64,000 nucleotides of DNA from Robinsoniella peoriensis (GCF_000797495.1 NZ_JTGN01000022.1:34986-98985), one strand, 5' to 3'; positions 37,801-47,373 are shown, counted from the stretch's first letter. Numbers and translations are program-made. The notes: a model not told the origin generated them from the sequence alone.

Positions 37801-40390
37801 CAACAAATGCCTTGTTAAATCCTTTTTTAATTTCTTCAAATAAATTGCGGTATATAGCGGCATCTTCTGTTTCTCCAATTGCCTCTGCCATCTTTGAAAA
37901 CAAATCACAGCTGTACGCATAGTAACCGGTACAGATTAAGTCAATAGGGGTCTCTGCTCCCACCGATAACCAGTCTCCATAATTATTTCCGCAGCCCTCA
38001 ACCAGATGATCTTTGGTCTCCAGATGCTGATAATACCGAATCCATCCTTTCATCCCTTCGTAGCTCTGCCGGATAATGGAGGTGTCTCCGTAAGTGGTAT
38101 ACATGGTCCACGGAATGATAATAACACCATCTCCCCAGCCGGAAGCTCCGAATGAACCGCTCAGTCCATCTCCGGGTGTAACATAATTAGGTGTCCAGTC
38201 AGCAATTGCTCCGTCTGCCCGCTGGTTCGTGGTGACATCCATCATGAATTTTTCAAAGAATGTCTGTACATCCTGATTCATCGCTGCAGTACGTACAAAT
38301 ACTTGTGAATCTCCTGTGTAACCCAGTCGTTCGTCTCTTTGGGGACAATCCGTAGGTACACTTATGAAGTTATCTAACTGCCCCCAGGTAATGTTACTCT
38401 GAAGCTGATTTATATCTTCATTTGATGTGGTAAAGCTTCCTGTGGTATCTTGCAGGGAACTGATTGCTACACCTGTAATATCATCCAGAGTAGGTACTCC
38501 CGGATATCCGGTCACCTCAATATAACGGAATCCATGGAACGTAAACCGTGGCTGCCATGTTTCTCCATTTGGATCACCCTTTAAGGTGTAATAATCTGTA
38601 GCTGCCGCACTTCTTAAATTTGCAGTATACAGACTCCCGTCATTTTGCAGCATCTCACCGAAACGCAGCTTAACTACCGTATCTGCGTCTCCGGTTACAT
38701 TCATTCTTGCAAATCCGGAAATATTCTGTCCCAGATCAAAAATGTAGGTACCTTCTTCCTGTTCATTTACAGATATGGGCTTTATTTCTTTGATAACCTT
38801 TACCCCGGGTCCCATATGTGCCACAATATCTCCGTCATAACCGGACTCTTTGACCGGATTCCAGCTGCCCTGGAAATTAAAGTCCGCTTCTGACCACCCC
38901 GGCATCTCCCTGGTTGCGTCATAGGTTTCACCCATCTGGAAATCATCTGATACAATTGGTCCGTCTCCGCTGGCAACCCAGGCAGAATCTGAAGATATCT
39001 TTACTTTTTCTCCGTCCGCATACTCGATTTCTAACTGGCAGAGCAGTTTGGAATCTTTTCCATAACGTTCTTTTCCGCCTACAAACAGTTTTCCGGAATA
39101 CCATCCGTGACCGGTTATGGCTCCAATTACATTGGTACCATCCTTCAGCATATCGGTCACATCAAATGCCTGGTACATGACATAATTCCGGTCATCCTGA
39201 TTTAATTCATAATTGGTCCAGCCCGGGTTGAAGAAATCATCTCCTACCTTCTGTCCGTTCATTTCCAATTCATAGATTCCAAGTGCACTAGCGTATACAG
39301 TAGCCTTCTTAACCTGTTTTTCTACTTCAAAGTCTTTTCTGTACATTGATGCTGCCGCTTTTGCATCATTTTGCAGTCCCAGCGCATTTGATACAACCAG
39401 TTCACCTGAATTAATACTTCCAATACTAAAATTGTTATTGATTCCGCTGTCAAAGTTATCCGAAAATAAAATATTCCCATCTCCGTCTCTCACAACGATA
39501 TTGTCGTACGCTGCCTGTTCATCACAGTCTCCAGGAGCATATGACTGGCGAAAGCCCAATTTACCATAAGCCGCATAGTCGCTTGTTCTCTGGTCAATCT
39601 GGGTGTCATCGATAAACGTTGTAATCCGGTTACCGTCTACTTCAATATTAATATGATGCTGTTCCTTCTGCTCTTGTTCAGGAATAACATCTTCAATTGT
39701 AAATTCATCAATACATGCCGCTGCTCCTTTTACCCACTGATGCGGTCTGAAGCTAGTCACTCCTTTAAATTTCTTTTCAAAGGTGTTAATCTGCCACATG
39801 AGGAAATTTGAATTATCTTTTCCAGCAAATATAATTCCTGCATCATCATTGATAATTCGAAAATCCATTTCTACCGAATATTTATCCGGTGATGGTGCTG
39901 CACCCAGATCCAGCTCAATCCATTTTGCATCCCATGGAGTTCCCATCAGACCCATTTCCCAATAAGCTTCTTCTGCTGAAACCGCCGTGTTTCCTTTGTT
40001 GTCCGTAACCTGGACTTTCCAGAAATATCTGGTTCCCGGCTCTAATTCTTTACCCCCGTAGACAATATCCACTGACTGGTCACTCTCTACAACGGTGCTG
40101 TCCCAGACATCATAATTCCCGGCATCCAGATTATCTCTGCTGGTTGCAGCCATAATCTGATATGACGTCTGCATAACACCTCTTTGTGACGATTCTAATT
40201 TCCAGCTAAGTCTGGGCGTACTTTTATCAATCCCCAGGGGATTTACTTCTGATTCACATTCTAATCCATATACTGTGAATGCTCCTTCAGCAGCCTCTGC
40301 CTCCACACCGAGACCAGTAAACAACTGCATAACCAAACAAATTACTAATAACCATGCTGATAATTTCTTTTTCATCCTCTTTTTTTCCAT
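34877..40390 (-). CDS. Giant secreted GH78 alpha-L-rhamnosidase with F5/8C and Fn3 modules
   Basis: 1837 residues from the ATG at 40390, chosen because AAGGAGA lies 8 nt upstream; an earlier in-frame ATG at 40432 adds a polar stretch before the signal peptide. Order: signal peptide 1-35; Ig-like N-domain 37-140; concanavalin-like module 150-330; Bac_rhamnosid_N 335-500; jelly-roll 520-640; catalytic barrel 650-1005 with CPQRDERLGYTGD (E687) and TTIWERW (E958); C-terminal domain to 1090; an InlB-like module; F5/8-type C domain 1193-1348; two FIVAR units 1350-1495; Fn3 1495-1583; and three Big_2 repeats. It lacks the YQRIAA-type module shared by its three neighbours, so its tail has a separate history. 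Role: release of terminal alpha-L-rhamnose outside the cell. Confidence 0.93.
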   Translation of the reverse strand: MEKKRMKKKLSAWLLVICLVMQLFTGLGVEAEAAEGAFTVYGLECESEVNPLGIDKSTPRLSWKLESSQRGVMQTSYQIMAATSRDNLDAGNYDVWDSTVVESDQSVDIVYGGKELEPGTRYFWKVQVTDNKGNTAVSAEEAYWEMGLMGTPWDAKWIELDLGAAPSPDKYSVEMDFRIINDDAGIIFAGKDNSNFLMWQINTFEKKFKGVTSFRPHQWVKGAAACIDEFTIEDVIPEQEQKEQHHINIEVDGNRITTFIDDTQIDQRTSDYAAYGKLGFRQSYAPGDCDEQAAYDNIVVRDGDGNILFSDNFDSGINNNFSIGSINSGELVVSNALGLQNDAKAAASMYRKDFEVEKQVKKATVYASALGIYELEMNGQKVGDDFFNPGWTNYELNQDDRNYVMYQAFDVTDMLKDGTNVIGAITGHGWYSGKLFVGGKERYGKDSKLLCQLEIEYADGEKVKISSDSAWVASGDGPIVSDDFQMGETYDATREMPGWSEADFNFQGSWNPVKESGYDGDIVAHMGPGVKVIKEIKPISVNEQEEGTYIFDLGQNISGFARMNVTGDADTVVKLRFGEMLQNDGSLYTANLRSAAATDYYTLKGDPNGETWQPRFTFHGFRYIEVTGYPGVPTLDDITGVAISSLQDTTGSFTTSNEDINQLQSNITWGQLDNFISVPTDCPQRDERLGYTGDSQVFVRTAAMNQDVQTFFEKFMMDVTTNQRADGAIADWTPNYVTPGDGLSGSFGASGWGDGVIIIPWTMYTTYGDTSIIRQSYEGMKGWIRYYQHLETKDHLVEGCGNNYGDWLSVGAETPIDLICTGYYAYSCDLFSKMAEAIGETEDAAIYRNLFEEIKKGFNKAFVDEEGHVGNGTQTSYLMALKFNLLKDDAARKKAAAYLVEDIKNKNWHLSTGFMGVAYLCPMLTEMGYADVAYRLLLQDTYPSWLYSVRAGATTIWERWNSYDYETGQFGDVGMNSFNHYSLGSVGEWFYNYVAGISYDEKNPGYKHFNLKPYPGGGLSYIDSSFESVYGNIQSSWSYGEEDSFCMNVTIPANTTATIYVPAENKDQVLENGIPAAQSEGLSFVKMEDGKAVFEAGSGQYQFTTVLRQQVVLNIVDENSSKASLVSINGGEPQKLPVIESVYTGDEVTLSAKPENDVDYKFSKWYGEGFEEDSSEITLQINGETKIAIQNSNIERESLAIGKKAEASTSISNGDWGLQNINDGQLVSVAGNLGFTTNGSDGEDVNHWVEIDLGENMNFNRIHLYPRTDVFTKDGKTPSFPKDFSIQVCKDGESQYTTIGDYTDYQAPEGKPAVLKWEEAVSARKVRIQVTKVGNPPAGEIHYFQLAEMGIYNQASLQTQKLKEAMEQAAAFEGKESDYTSSSWKIFSKALKIAENVLNNENNTQKEIDTAAQSLGNAISGLIKRADKTALENTIQDAKKYLSQESKYTAESFQILKQNLDAALQVLEKKDAIQTEADEAVKDLQSAIKGLTPAGDLQAPSIPGNVKTSGITENSVTITWNASADNTGVKKYLVKNKENIVSTVTNGTKAEIMGLAPNTTYTLTVYAYDQAGNVSGGANVTFKTLNKIQVTAVSSVKLNYNSLTIKGKGTKRLKSEVLPGNAANKKVSWRSSNNSVISVDANGKVTAKKAGKATVTVRTADGGKEASCKITVTTVKAKKISLNKKSKTIYKGKTYQLKSSLKPSNATDKVVWTSSNKKAATVSRNGLVKAKKAGTATITAKISGKKKITCRITVKEVKAKKVKMNLHKKTLKTGKTLQLKATVKPKNSTDTLKWESSNKKAAKVSQKGVVTALKKGRTTITVSTPQGKKDSCIITVE

Positions 40391-40507
40391 ACGTCTTCTC
40401 TCCTTCTGCTGGCAGCTAATGGCTGTCTGCAAAAATCAAATCACATCTGCACAACATAATATTGTATTTTCAATATAAATATTTGCAATAAATATGCAAA
40501 GCACAGT

Positions 40508-40549
40508 AGCAAAGTAACACAGGATATCTCTATCTCTGTGCACTTTGCT
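40508..40549. terminator. Hairpin after the first GH78 gene of the series
   Basis: AGCAAAGT(AA)CACAG / CTGTGCACTTTGCT forms a 13-14 bp stem with one bulge, 10 nt beyond the stop codon (minus strand). On the + strand it is followed by TGTTTTAT. Confidence 0.55.
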
Positions 40550-40558
40550 TGTTTTATA

Positions 40559-43500
40559 TTACTTAACTGTAATGAGTACCTCTGCTGTTTTACCATTAAA
40601 AGTTTTTGCTATGATTTTCGCCTTTCCTTTTTTAATTGCTTTGATCTTCCCTGAAGAGCTTACAGTAGCCACTTTTTCTTTTTTAGAAATAAAGGTGACA
40701 TTTCCTGCACTTCCGGCACTGCGGGTAACTTTTAATTTTAATGTTTTTCCTATCTTCAGATTCTTTTTCTTACCAACATTCAGCTTAATAGAAGAAGGTG
40801 CTTTTTTAACAGTAATATTACAGGTTGCTTTTTTACCATTTGCAGTTTTAACCGTAATAATTGCTGTTCCCTCTTTTAATGCCTTTACTCTTCCTTTCTT
40901 ATCAACCGTTGCCACTTTTTTATTACTGCTTGTAAATATGATTTTGCTTGTCGCTGCCGTTGATGGAACAAGGGTTGTTTTTAAAGTATAAGTTTCCTTT
41001 CTGCCTAATGTCTTTTTGTTAGTATTTAATTTTATCTTTGCAGGATCCGTAGTTACAGTTATCTTACAGCTTGCTGACTTACCATTAGAAGCAATTGCAG
41101 TAATTGTTGCTTTACCCGCTTTTTTTGCAGTTACTTTTCCATTTTTATCAACACTTGCAATGGAGGATTTGCTGCTCTTCCAGGTAATAGATTTATCTGC
41201 CGCATTAGATGGGGATACCTGTGCAGTCAGTTTTACTGTTTTCTTTATCTTAATACTAACACTGGACTTGTTCAGGGTTACTTTGTCTACATCAACCTTT
41301 GCAGGCGGTGGTGTTACTGCCGGGAGAACAGATAAAGCCGTCTCTGTTGTCAGTGATCCCTCCAGATTTTTTGCTGTTACCACAGCAGAAATCTTATATC
41401 CTACATCTGCTTTTGTAAGAGCATATGTGTTTCCGTTTTCACCCTTTATCTCCTGGTTTCCCCTTTTCCATGTAATACTTAAATCACCTGGTTTTTTATT
41501 CTTGATACCGGTAGTATCTAAGGTTAATTTTTCACCCTCTTTTGTATTTCCTTTTATTGTAATTGTACCCTGGATCTTTTCTTTATCCGTAGATACTTCC
41601 AAAGCTTCACTTACACTTCCTGCATGATGTGTATCCGTAGCTGCAATTCTCTGATAAAACTTATAAGAGGTTCCCGGTTCTAATTCCTTAAACTCAGCCA
41701 CATGGCTGAATGCAGCCTCTTCATTTTCTTTTTGAACTGCATATTCATAACCTTCTACGGTTTCCAGCGTAACACTGGTGGTTGTTTTAGATGCAAGTAC
41801 CGGGCTAATTGCCGGTATTTCGAATACAGTTACTGCGAATTCTCCTGATTTTTCCATTTCACCTATAGTAATTGTTACGATAATTTTAGTACTTCCTGCA
41901 TTTCTTGCAGAAACTTTTCCATTCTCATCAACAATCGCAATATTGGTATCCTCTGATCGATACACAATGCCGGCACCTGCCAGATTCATTTTATTTCCAT
42001 CAGATCCAATTGCTGCAACACCTGTAATCTGTGTATCTTCATCCCAGAACAGTTCCGGATTTTCAATCTGTGCTTCTACAGATTCCAGTGCCGGTGAAAT
42101 GGTAAAGCTTCCTGTCCACTGACCTGCGTATGCGGGATCCTCCGGTGTAACAGTTACCGTATAATTTCCTTCTTTTACGGGAGCACTTCCGTCTTCTGTA
42201 TTGTAGGTAATAATGAATTCTCCGGTATATGCTTCTAACGTTTCTTTAATTACTGCACTTGGATTATCAAGTCCTGCATAAGGACTGCCGGTATAGATCA
42301 CATTCCGGGCATTACTTGTAATTTCAAGCGGTATTTTTTCAGTCAGACTGACGCATACATTAACTGTTGTATCTTCGTAATTCTTCATCGTTACGGTAAC
42401 CGGTATTACTGCAGTCTGCCCTGCCTCACCATTTGTGTTTACCGTAAAACTGAGATTACCCTTTTCGTCAACCGAAATTTTCGAATCAAGGATTCCAAAT
42501 TCATCCGTAACATTTCCTACAGCAAACTTAACAAATGGCTGATATTTTTCCATAAGGTCTGCAATAGAAACCTGTCCTTCTCCGCCTGCTGCATACACAA
42601 AGTATTCTTCCTTGTCTTCTACAGCCGGAGCTGCCGCTTTTACGACTTCTGTTACATACGTATAAACTAACTTCTTACCATTATCTTCAACAGAAACTTT
42701 TGCTCCGTCAGCTGCTGTTCCGGCAAGCGTGTCTGAAAATGCATAAGTATTTGGAGCCTGGAAGGTTAATTTTACGTTATATTTTCCGGTTTCCGGATTT
42801 TTCTGAACATCAGCTGCTGTTTCATCCTGCATTTCAACTGACCACTTACCAGAGATATCCGTCTTTCCATTTATAGTTGCCTTAATATCTGCCATATCCA
42901 CCAGCGGTTCTCCATAAGCTACAGCGGACTTTGGTGCTTCATAATCGGCTAATACAATCTCTTCTATTGTATTTTCACTGTGATATACTTCAAATTCACT
43001 AAGCTGTAAATAATAAAAATTATGATCATTTGCCTTAGGATTTAAATTCTTAGCAAATAATTTTACGTATTTTGCATTTGCTGAAGCAAAGGTAAAGCTG
43101 ATCGGTTCATAGCTTGGTACCGGATAATTCTCTTTTGTAACTACCGTTGTCCAATCACTTCCATTTTCAGATACCTGAATTTCAAAGTTTTTTGGAAAAC
43201 CATATCCGGAATTTTTGACTGCAGGATTTTTAACTGCAGGATAAATGGATACTGCATTAATATCCTGAACTTTTCCCAGGTCTATGCTAACCCATTCTTC
43301 ATGGTCCTCGTTCTTAACATCGCCTGTATTACTGGAATATCCGGTGTACTCACCATCCTTATTCATATTTTTTCTGTCACCGTCATTTATAAGCTTGCTT
43401 CCCCATCCCCAATAACCATCTTCATGTGAAGTGGAAAATGCTACATTACCATTTAATGCTAAGTTCTGGAATAGATGGCTGTTCATTTCTGTTTCTGCAT

Positions 43501-46500
43501 TTGAAAGTTTTAGAACCAGCTGGTCCATCTCTTCATTTGTTAACTCAACATTGGTACATCCTGCTTTTGCTGCATCATATGCTTCCTGATAAGCATCTGC
43601 ATATTTAATAGGTGCCGCCACCGGATTTACTTTTTCATCAGCATTTTTTACTGCTTCTTTTAAAGCTACCCTGCTTTGGTTTACATGAAGCTTTAACTCA
43701 GCTGCAGCATCCGTAAGCTTTTTGACCATAGCGTCTATTTCTTCTTGCGCTGCATCTGTATTTGCATCTAATTCTGACGCTTCATCCAAGACTGCCTTAA
43801 ATACTGTCCATGCATCCATTTCATAATCCAGCTGCTTTAAGCTGCCGGCATCTAAGATTGCCTTTTTCAGCTTTATTTTTTCAACACTTGTTAATTTTAC
43901 ATTTGTTTCAAATTTGTAATTTCCTGATCCTGCTTCGATATGTACTTTTCCGTTTTCATTGCTTACTGCATGAATTCCATCCAGTGATTCACTTAAAGGC
44001 TGTCCGTTGCATGTGATCTGGTCCTTATTGTTAGTTGGGAGGATAATCTCTGCTGTTGTACCAACCGGAACCTGAATATCAAATACTCCCTGACCTTCAT
44101 TTAATGTCCAGTCACTCTGCAGCTGTCCGCGAACTGTATTGACACCTGCTTTTGCGTAAGTCAGTGTTTCGTTTAATGAGGGCTCGATGGTAACTGTCTT
44201 ATATCCGTCCTGCATATCCTTGATTCCGCCAATCCCTTTGTAAAACCATTCATCGTAGGTACCAAGGAAATAGTGTCCAAGAGAACGGGATGATGTCTCC
44301 CACATTTCCCAGAGAGAAGTTCCTCTGTCAGCCATGAATCCCCAGCTTGGATAAGATTTCTGCTGAGCCACTTTATAAGCAACATCTGCATATCCATTAT
44401 CTGTAAGTACCGGAAGAATAAATTTGGATCCCACACATCCTGTATCAAGGTGATAGTTTTTATCCTTAATATCATTTACCAGATTTGTTAAAACACCGTC
44501 TTTATATTCTTCCGGAACCAGCCCATATGCCAACGGCACTAACTGGGAGGTCTGGCGGTAACGGCTTCTGTTTGCCTGCTGTGACCAGGTTAATGTTCTG
44601 TAAATCTGGTTTTCTGCATCGTAGAATTTTTCATTAAATGCCGTATACATTTTTTCCATTGCTGCTCTGTATTCTGCTGCATCATCTGTTTTTCCCATTC
44701 GATCGGCGAGCTGAGCCATTACATCTAATAAATGATAAGCAAATGCAGTACCGCAGATACCGGAACCCTCACTGGGACTTTCGGAATACTGTAAATCCTG
44801 GTCAGCATCGCCCTGTCCCATAGGTGATACCCAGTCAGCTAACTGTCCGTCTGACCATGTCCATCCATTTTTTCTGCTCTCTTCCATATCCTTCAGCGCC
44901 AGTTTCCGCATTGCATCATACTGTTCATACAGATAACTTTCATTGCCGTAGGTATCAATCATCTGATCCACACCAAATACGAAGATTGAGTTCCATACTA
45001 CTGTGTTATCATTTCCCCAGCCCTGTGTAGGTACCATGTTGGGTACATTATTAAACTCATTCTGACAATCTTCCATTGTTTCCACGAACTGTTTTAACAT
45101 GTTCACAAAGCCAAAATTATAAGTCATGGTCTCAAGTGCAACGTTAGCATCTCCAAGCCATCCGTTCTTTTCCCATACGGGAGTATCGGTTGGTTTACCC
45201 TGCATATTGTTCTTCATGGTTGTAATCATCATTTGATGCATCTTGTTAAACAGTTCATCAGAAGATTCAAAGGATCCGGTATCTTCCATGTCATTGCTTA
45301 CCCGGTAACAGATTACATCATCTGCAGTGAGTTCCGACGGATATCCGTCAATCTGTACATACTGATAACCTTTATAACTGAACTTCGGCTCAAACGTTTC
45401 TACATCTTTTCCGCCTTTACAGATATAATTATCCTGCTGGTTATAAGCACGCGGCCACCATCCTGAGTTCACACCATCTTTACCGCCAAGCTTTTGTACC
45501 TGACCATCATCATTTAATTTTTCTCCATAGGTAATGGTAACTTTATCTCCTGCATTAGCTCCTTTAATATCTAATTTAATCCATCCGGCCAGCATTTCCG
45601 GAATCGTTAATACATAAGAACCATTTTCCAGCTTTGTGATTTCAGACGGCTGCATTTCTTTGGTACGTCTGACCGGTTCCATGATCTGAGCTTTTAACTT
45701 TCCTTCCGGTGCATCCATTAACTGCACTGCACCCCAGTTTGTATCATCATAATCATTCAGGTCAAAACCATTCAGTTCTTTTCTGGCATCATAGGTTTCA
45801 CCATAATAAATACTATTGGTAGTGATTGGACCTTCCTTTGTTGCTTTCCAGGAATCATCCGTTACCACAGATTCTTTTTCCCCGTTTTCATATTCAATTT
45901 CCAGCTCCATTCGCAGCTTGGGGGCATCTCTCCAACTGGCATCCTGCCAGTTCCATACCGAACAGGTCTCATTATAAAAACTGTTGCCAAGCTCTACTCC
46001 AATTGCATTCTTTCCTTCTTTTACTAATTCTGTTACGTCAAATACCCGGTAAAGAGAAGTCTGGTTATACTGGGTATTTGCAGGATTCAATAAGGTATCG
46101 TCCGGTAATTGTCCATTTATTTTAAGTTCAAAAAATCCAAGTCCGGAAACATATGCTTTTGCATCTTTTATAGCACCTTTGTCCGTTTTAAACTCTTTAC
46201 GAAGAACCGTTGCAGCAAATGCATTTTCTGCGTTAGGAGCAACACCACTGTTCCATGGGCTATTTCCATAAGGTTCCGACTGATCCGGATTTGTCCACCC
46301 GGTATCGTTATAATTCTGATCACTCCAGCCTTCTTCTTTTGTTTTACTTAGTTTCCAGGAATTATCTGTAACATAGGTGTCTTTTGTCCCATCATTATAC
46401 AGAACCTCTATCTTAGCCAGTAACCCGGCATATCCTCTGGAAGTATTATGTGCGGATGCGGCTATTACATTTTCTCCCTCTGCAGAAATCAAATTAGTTA

Positions 46501-47212
46501 TATCGTATAATTTACCATTTTTCCAGGAATCCTCACCGCCGTTCTCTCCTGCTTTTTGTCCATTTACAAAAAGTTCATATTCATCATCAGCCGTGATTCC
46601 AATATTGACATTACTAATTGTTTTTGTCTTATCTGTTCTAAAACCTTTTCGGAAATACTGAACCCCTTCCGGTGATCCGTTAAAATCACTTCCATCCCTT
46701 CTCCAGATCCAATTGGCACCCAGGAAGTTCATATCTGTATTTTTAATACCTATCCATTCACCATTCCACTCATCTGTTGACATGATTCCGGTTTCAAAAC
46801 TGGATACTTTGCTCCACCCGTTATCATTACCTTCCTCATCCCAGACCTGAACAGCCCAGTAATAAGGTGTACGGGATAGAAGCGGATTCCCCTGATAGGT
46901 AATATTATAGTTGTTTTGATTTTCATTTTTTCCTGAATCCCACACATCACCTACGTGCTTCTCTGCACCTTCTCTGGTTGAGGATACAACAATACGATAT
47001 GCGGATTGTCCTTTATCATACCCATCAGATGCTAAGATCCAGCTAAATACAGGCTGCGAATCATCAATACCTAATGGTTCACTTAAATAATTTACCTTTA
47101 AGCTGCCAATCTGCAAATTCCCCTGGGAAGCTGCTGCGGTTATCGGTGTGATTGATGTTACAGTCACTGCTGTAGCCAATAAACATGACAATAATCTTCT
47201 TCTTAGTTTCAC
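40559..47212 (-). CDS. Giant secreted GH78 alpha-L-rhamnosidase, first gene of the series
   Basis: 2217 residues from the GTG at 47212, preceded by GGAGG at 8 nt; an earlier GTG at 47227 overlaps that ribosome binding site and is rejected. Order: signal peptide 1-30; Ig-like N-domain to 145; an extra jelly-roll with NWIWRRDG 165-300; Bac_rhamnosid_N 335-490; jelly-roll 505-640; catalytic barrel 645-1010 with TPVWEKNGWLGD (acid E681) and SLWEMWE (base E969); C-terminal domain to 1100; FIVAR-like helices 1105-1245; F5/8-type C domain 1250-1410; several Ig/MBG-like modules; the shared YQRIAA and SITWKRGNQ modules; and three Big_2 repeats. The TPxWEKxGWxGD form marks a different GH78 branch from the enzymes at 21391 and 34877. 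Anchoring signal: none seen. Confidence 0.93.
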   Translation of the reverse strand: MKLRRRLLSCLLATAVTVTSITPITAAASQGNLQIGSLKVNYLSEPLGIDDSQPVFSWILASDGYDKGQSAYRIVVSSTREGAEKHVGDVWDSGKNENQNNYNITYQGNPLLSRTPYYWAVQVWDEEGNDNGWSKVSSFETGIMSTDEWNGEWIGIKNTDMNFLGANWIWRRDGSDFNGSPEGVQYFRKGFRTDKTKTISNVNIGITADDEYELFVNGQKAGENGGEDSWKNGKLYDITNLISAEGENVIAASAHNTSRGYAGLLAKIEVLYNDGTKDTYVTDNSWKLSKTKEEGWSDQNYNDTGWTNPDQSEPYGNSPWNSGVAPNAENAFAATVLRKEFKTDKGAIKDAKAYVSGLGFFELKINGQLPDDTLLNPANTQYNQTSLYRVFDVTELVKEGKNAIGVELGNSFYNETCSVWNWQDASWRDAPKLRMELEIEYENGEKESVVTDDSWKATKEGPITTNSIYYGETYDARKELNGFDLNDYDDTNWGAVQLMDAPEGKLKAQIMEPVRRTKEMQPSEITKLENGSYVLTIPEMLAGWIKLDIKGANAGDKVTITYGEKLNDDGQVQKLGGKDGVNSGWWPRAYNQQDNYICKGGKDVETFEPKFSYKGYQYVQIDGYPSELTADDVICYRVSNDMEDTGSFESSDELFNKMHQMMITTMKNNMQGKPTDTPVWEKNGWLGDANVALETMTYNFGFVNMLKQFVETMEDCQNEFNNVPNMVPTQGWGNDNTVVWNSIFVFGVDQMIDTYGNESYLYEQYDAMRKLALKDMEESRKNGWTWSDGQLADWVSPMGQGDADQDLQYSESPSEGSGICGTAFAYHLLDVMAQLADRMGKTDDAAEYRAAMEKMYTAFNEKFYDAENQIYRTLTWSQQANRSRYRQTSQLVPLAYGLVPEEYKDGVLTNLVNDIKDKNYHLDTGCVGSKFILPVLTDNGYADVAYKVAQQKSYPSWGFMADRGTSLWEMWETSSRSLGHYFLGTYDEWFYKGIGGIKDMQDGYKTVTIEPSLNETLTYAKAGVNTVRGQLQSDWTLNEGQGVFDIQVPVGTTAEIILPTNNKDQITCNGQPLSESLDGIHAVSNENGKVHIEAGSGNYKFETNVKLTSVEKIKLKKAILDAGSLKQLDYEMDAWTVFKAVLDEASELDANTDAAQEEIDAMVKKLTDAAAELKLHVNQSRVALKEAVKNADEKVNPVAAPIKYADAYQEAYDAAKAGCTNVELTNEEMDQLVLKLSNAETEMNSHLFQNLALNGNVAFSTSHEDGYWGWGSKLINDGDRKNMNKDGEYTGYSSNTGDVKNEDHEEWVSIDLGKVQDINAVSIYPAVKNPAVKNSGYGFPKNFEIQVSENGSDWTTVVTKENYPVPSYEPISFTFASANAKYVKLFAKNLNPKANDHNFYYLQLSEFEVYHSENTIEEIVLADYEAPKSAVAYGEPLVDMADIKATINGKTDISGKWSVEMQDETAADVQKNPETGKYNVKLTFQAPNTYAFSDTLAGTAADGAKVSVEDNGKKLVYTYVTEVVKAAAPAVEDKEEYFVYAAGGEGQVSIADLMEKYQPFVKFAVGNVTDEFGILDSKISVDEKGNLSFTVNTNGEAGQTAVIPVTVTMKNYEDTTVNVCVSLTEKIPLEITSNARNVIYTGSPYAGLDNPSAVIKETLEAYTGEFIITYNTEDGSAPVKEGNYTVTVTPEDPAYAGQWTGSFTISPALESVEAQIENPELFWDEDTQITGVAAIGSDGNKMNLAGAGIVYRSEDTNIAIVDENGKVSARNAGSTKIIVTITIGEMEKSGEFAVTVFEIPAISPVLASKTTTSVTLETVEGYEYAVQKENEEAAFSHVAEFKELEPGTSYKFYQRIAATDTHHAGSVSEALEVSTDKEKIQGTITIKGNTKEGEKLTLDTTGIKNKKPGDLSITWKRGNQEIKGENGNTYALTKADVGYKISAVVTAKNLEGSLTTETALSVLPAVTPPPAKVDVDKVTLNKSSVSIKIKKTVKLTAQVSPSNAADKSITWKSSKSSIASVDKNGKVTAKKAGKATITAIASNGKSASCKITVTTDPAKIKLNTNKKTLGRKETYTLKTTLVPSTAATSKIIFTSSNKKVATVDKKGRVKALKEGTAIITVKTANGKKATCNITVKKAPSSIKLNVGKKKNLKIGKTLKLKVTRSAGSAGNVTFISKKEKVATVSSSGKIKAIKKGKAKIIAKTFNGKTAEVLITVK

Positions 47213-47288
47213 GACTTCTACCTCCACTATTCAGTTTTATTAGGAAGTGAAACACTTTATGGGAAATAAAGGATGACAGAAATAAGCA

Positions 47289-47302
47289 TGTACGAATGTA
47301 CA
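47289..47302. promoter_or_regulatory. Palindrome upstream of first GH78 gene
   Basis: TGTAC-GAAT-GTACA, a 5-bp dyad 77 nt before the GTG start of the GH78 gene. It is a possible operator; no regulator can be assigned. Confidence 0.35.
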
Positions 47303-47333
47303 CATTATGAAAAACTTATTACTGTTTATTTAG

Positions 47334-47373
47334 AAAATGAGATCATATCTTTGCGGGGAATATGATGGTCTGA
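47334..47373 (+). repeat. 39-bp direct repeat, right copy, with internal dyad
   Basis: Partner of 19252-19290: AAAATG, two variable bases, ATCATAT, one variable base, TTTGCGGGGA, TATGATGGTCTG, in the same orientation. It lies about 120 bp upstream of the first GH78 gene. Unlike the left copy, it has one extra A before TATGATGG. Confidence 0.75.

Noticed and set aside
21515..47000. Plus-strand ORFs of 60-200 codons opposite the GH78 genes
   Set aside because: They lie fully inside coding sequence, follow the Val/Thr/Lys-rich codon pattern of the Big_2 and Ig modules in antisense, and lack ribosome binding sites.
19402..47212. LPXTG sorting signals or SLH repeats on the giant enzymes and the wall protein
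   Set aside because: All four GH78 proteins end in a Big_2 strand (ITVK, ITVE or IIRVK) without an LPXTG, hydrophobic tail or SLH motif; the wall protein ends in its 3D domain.
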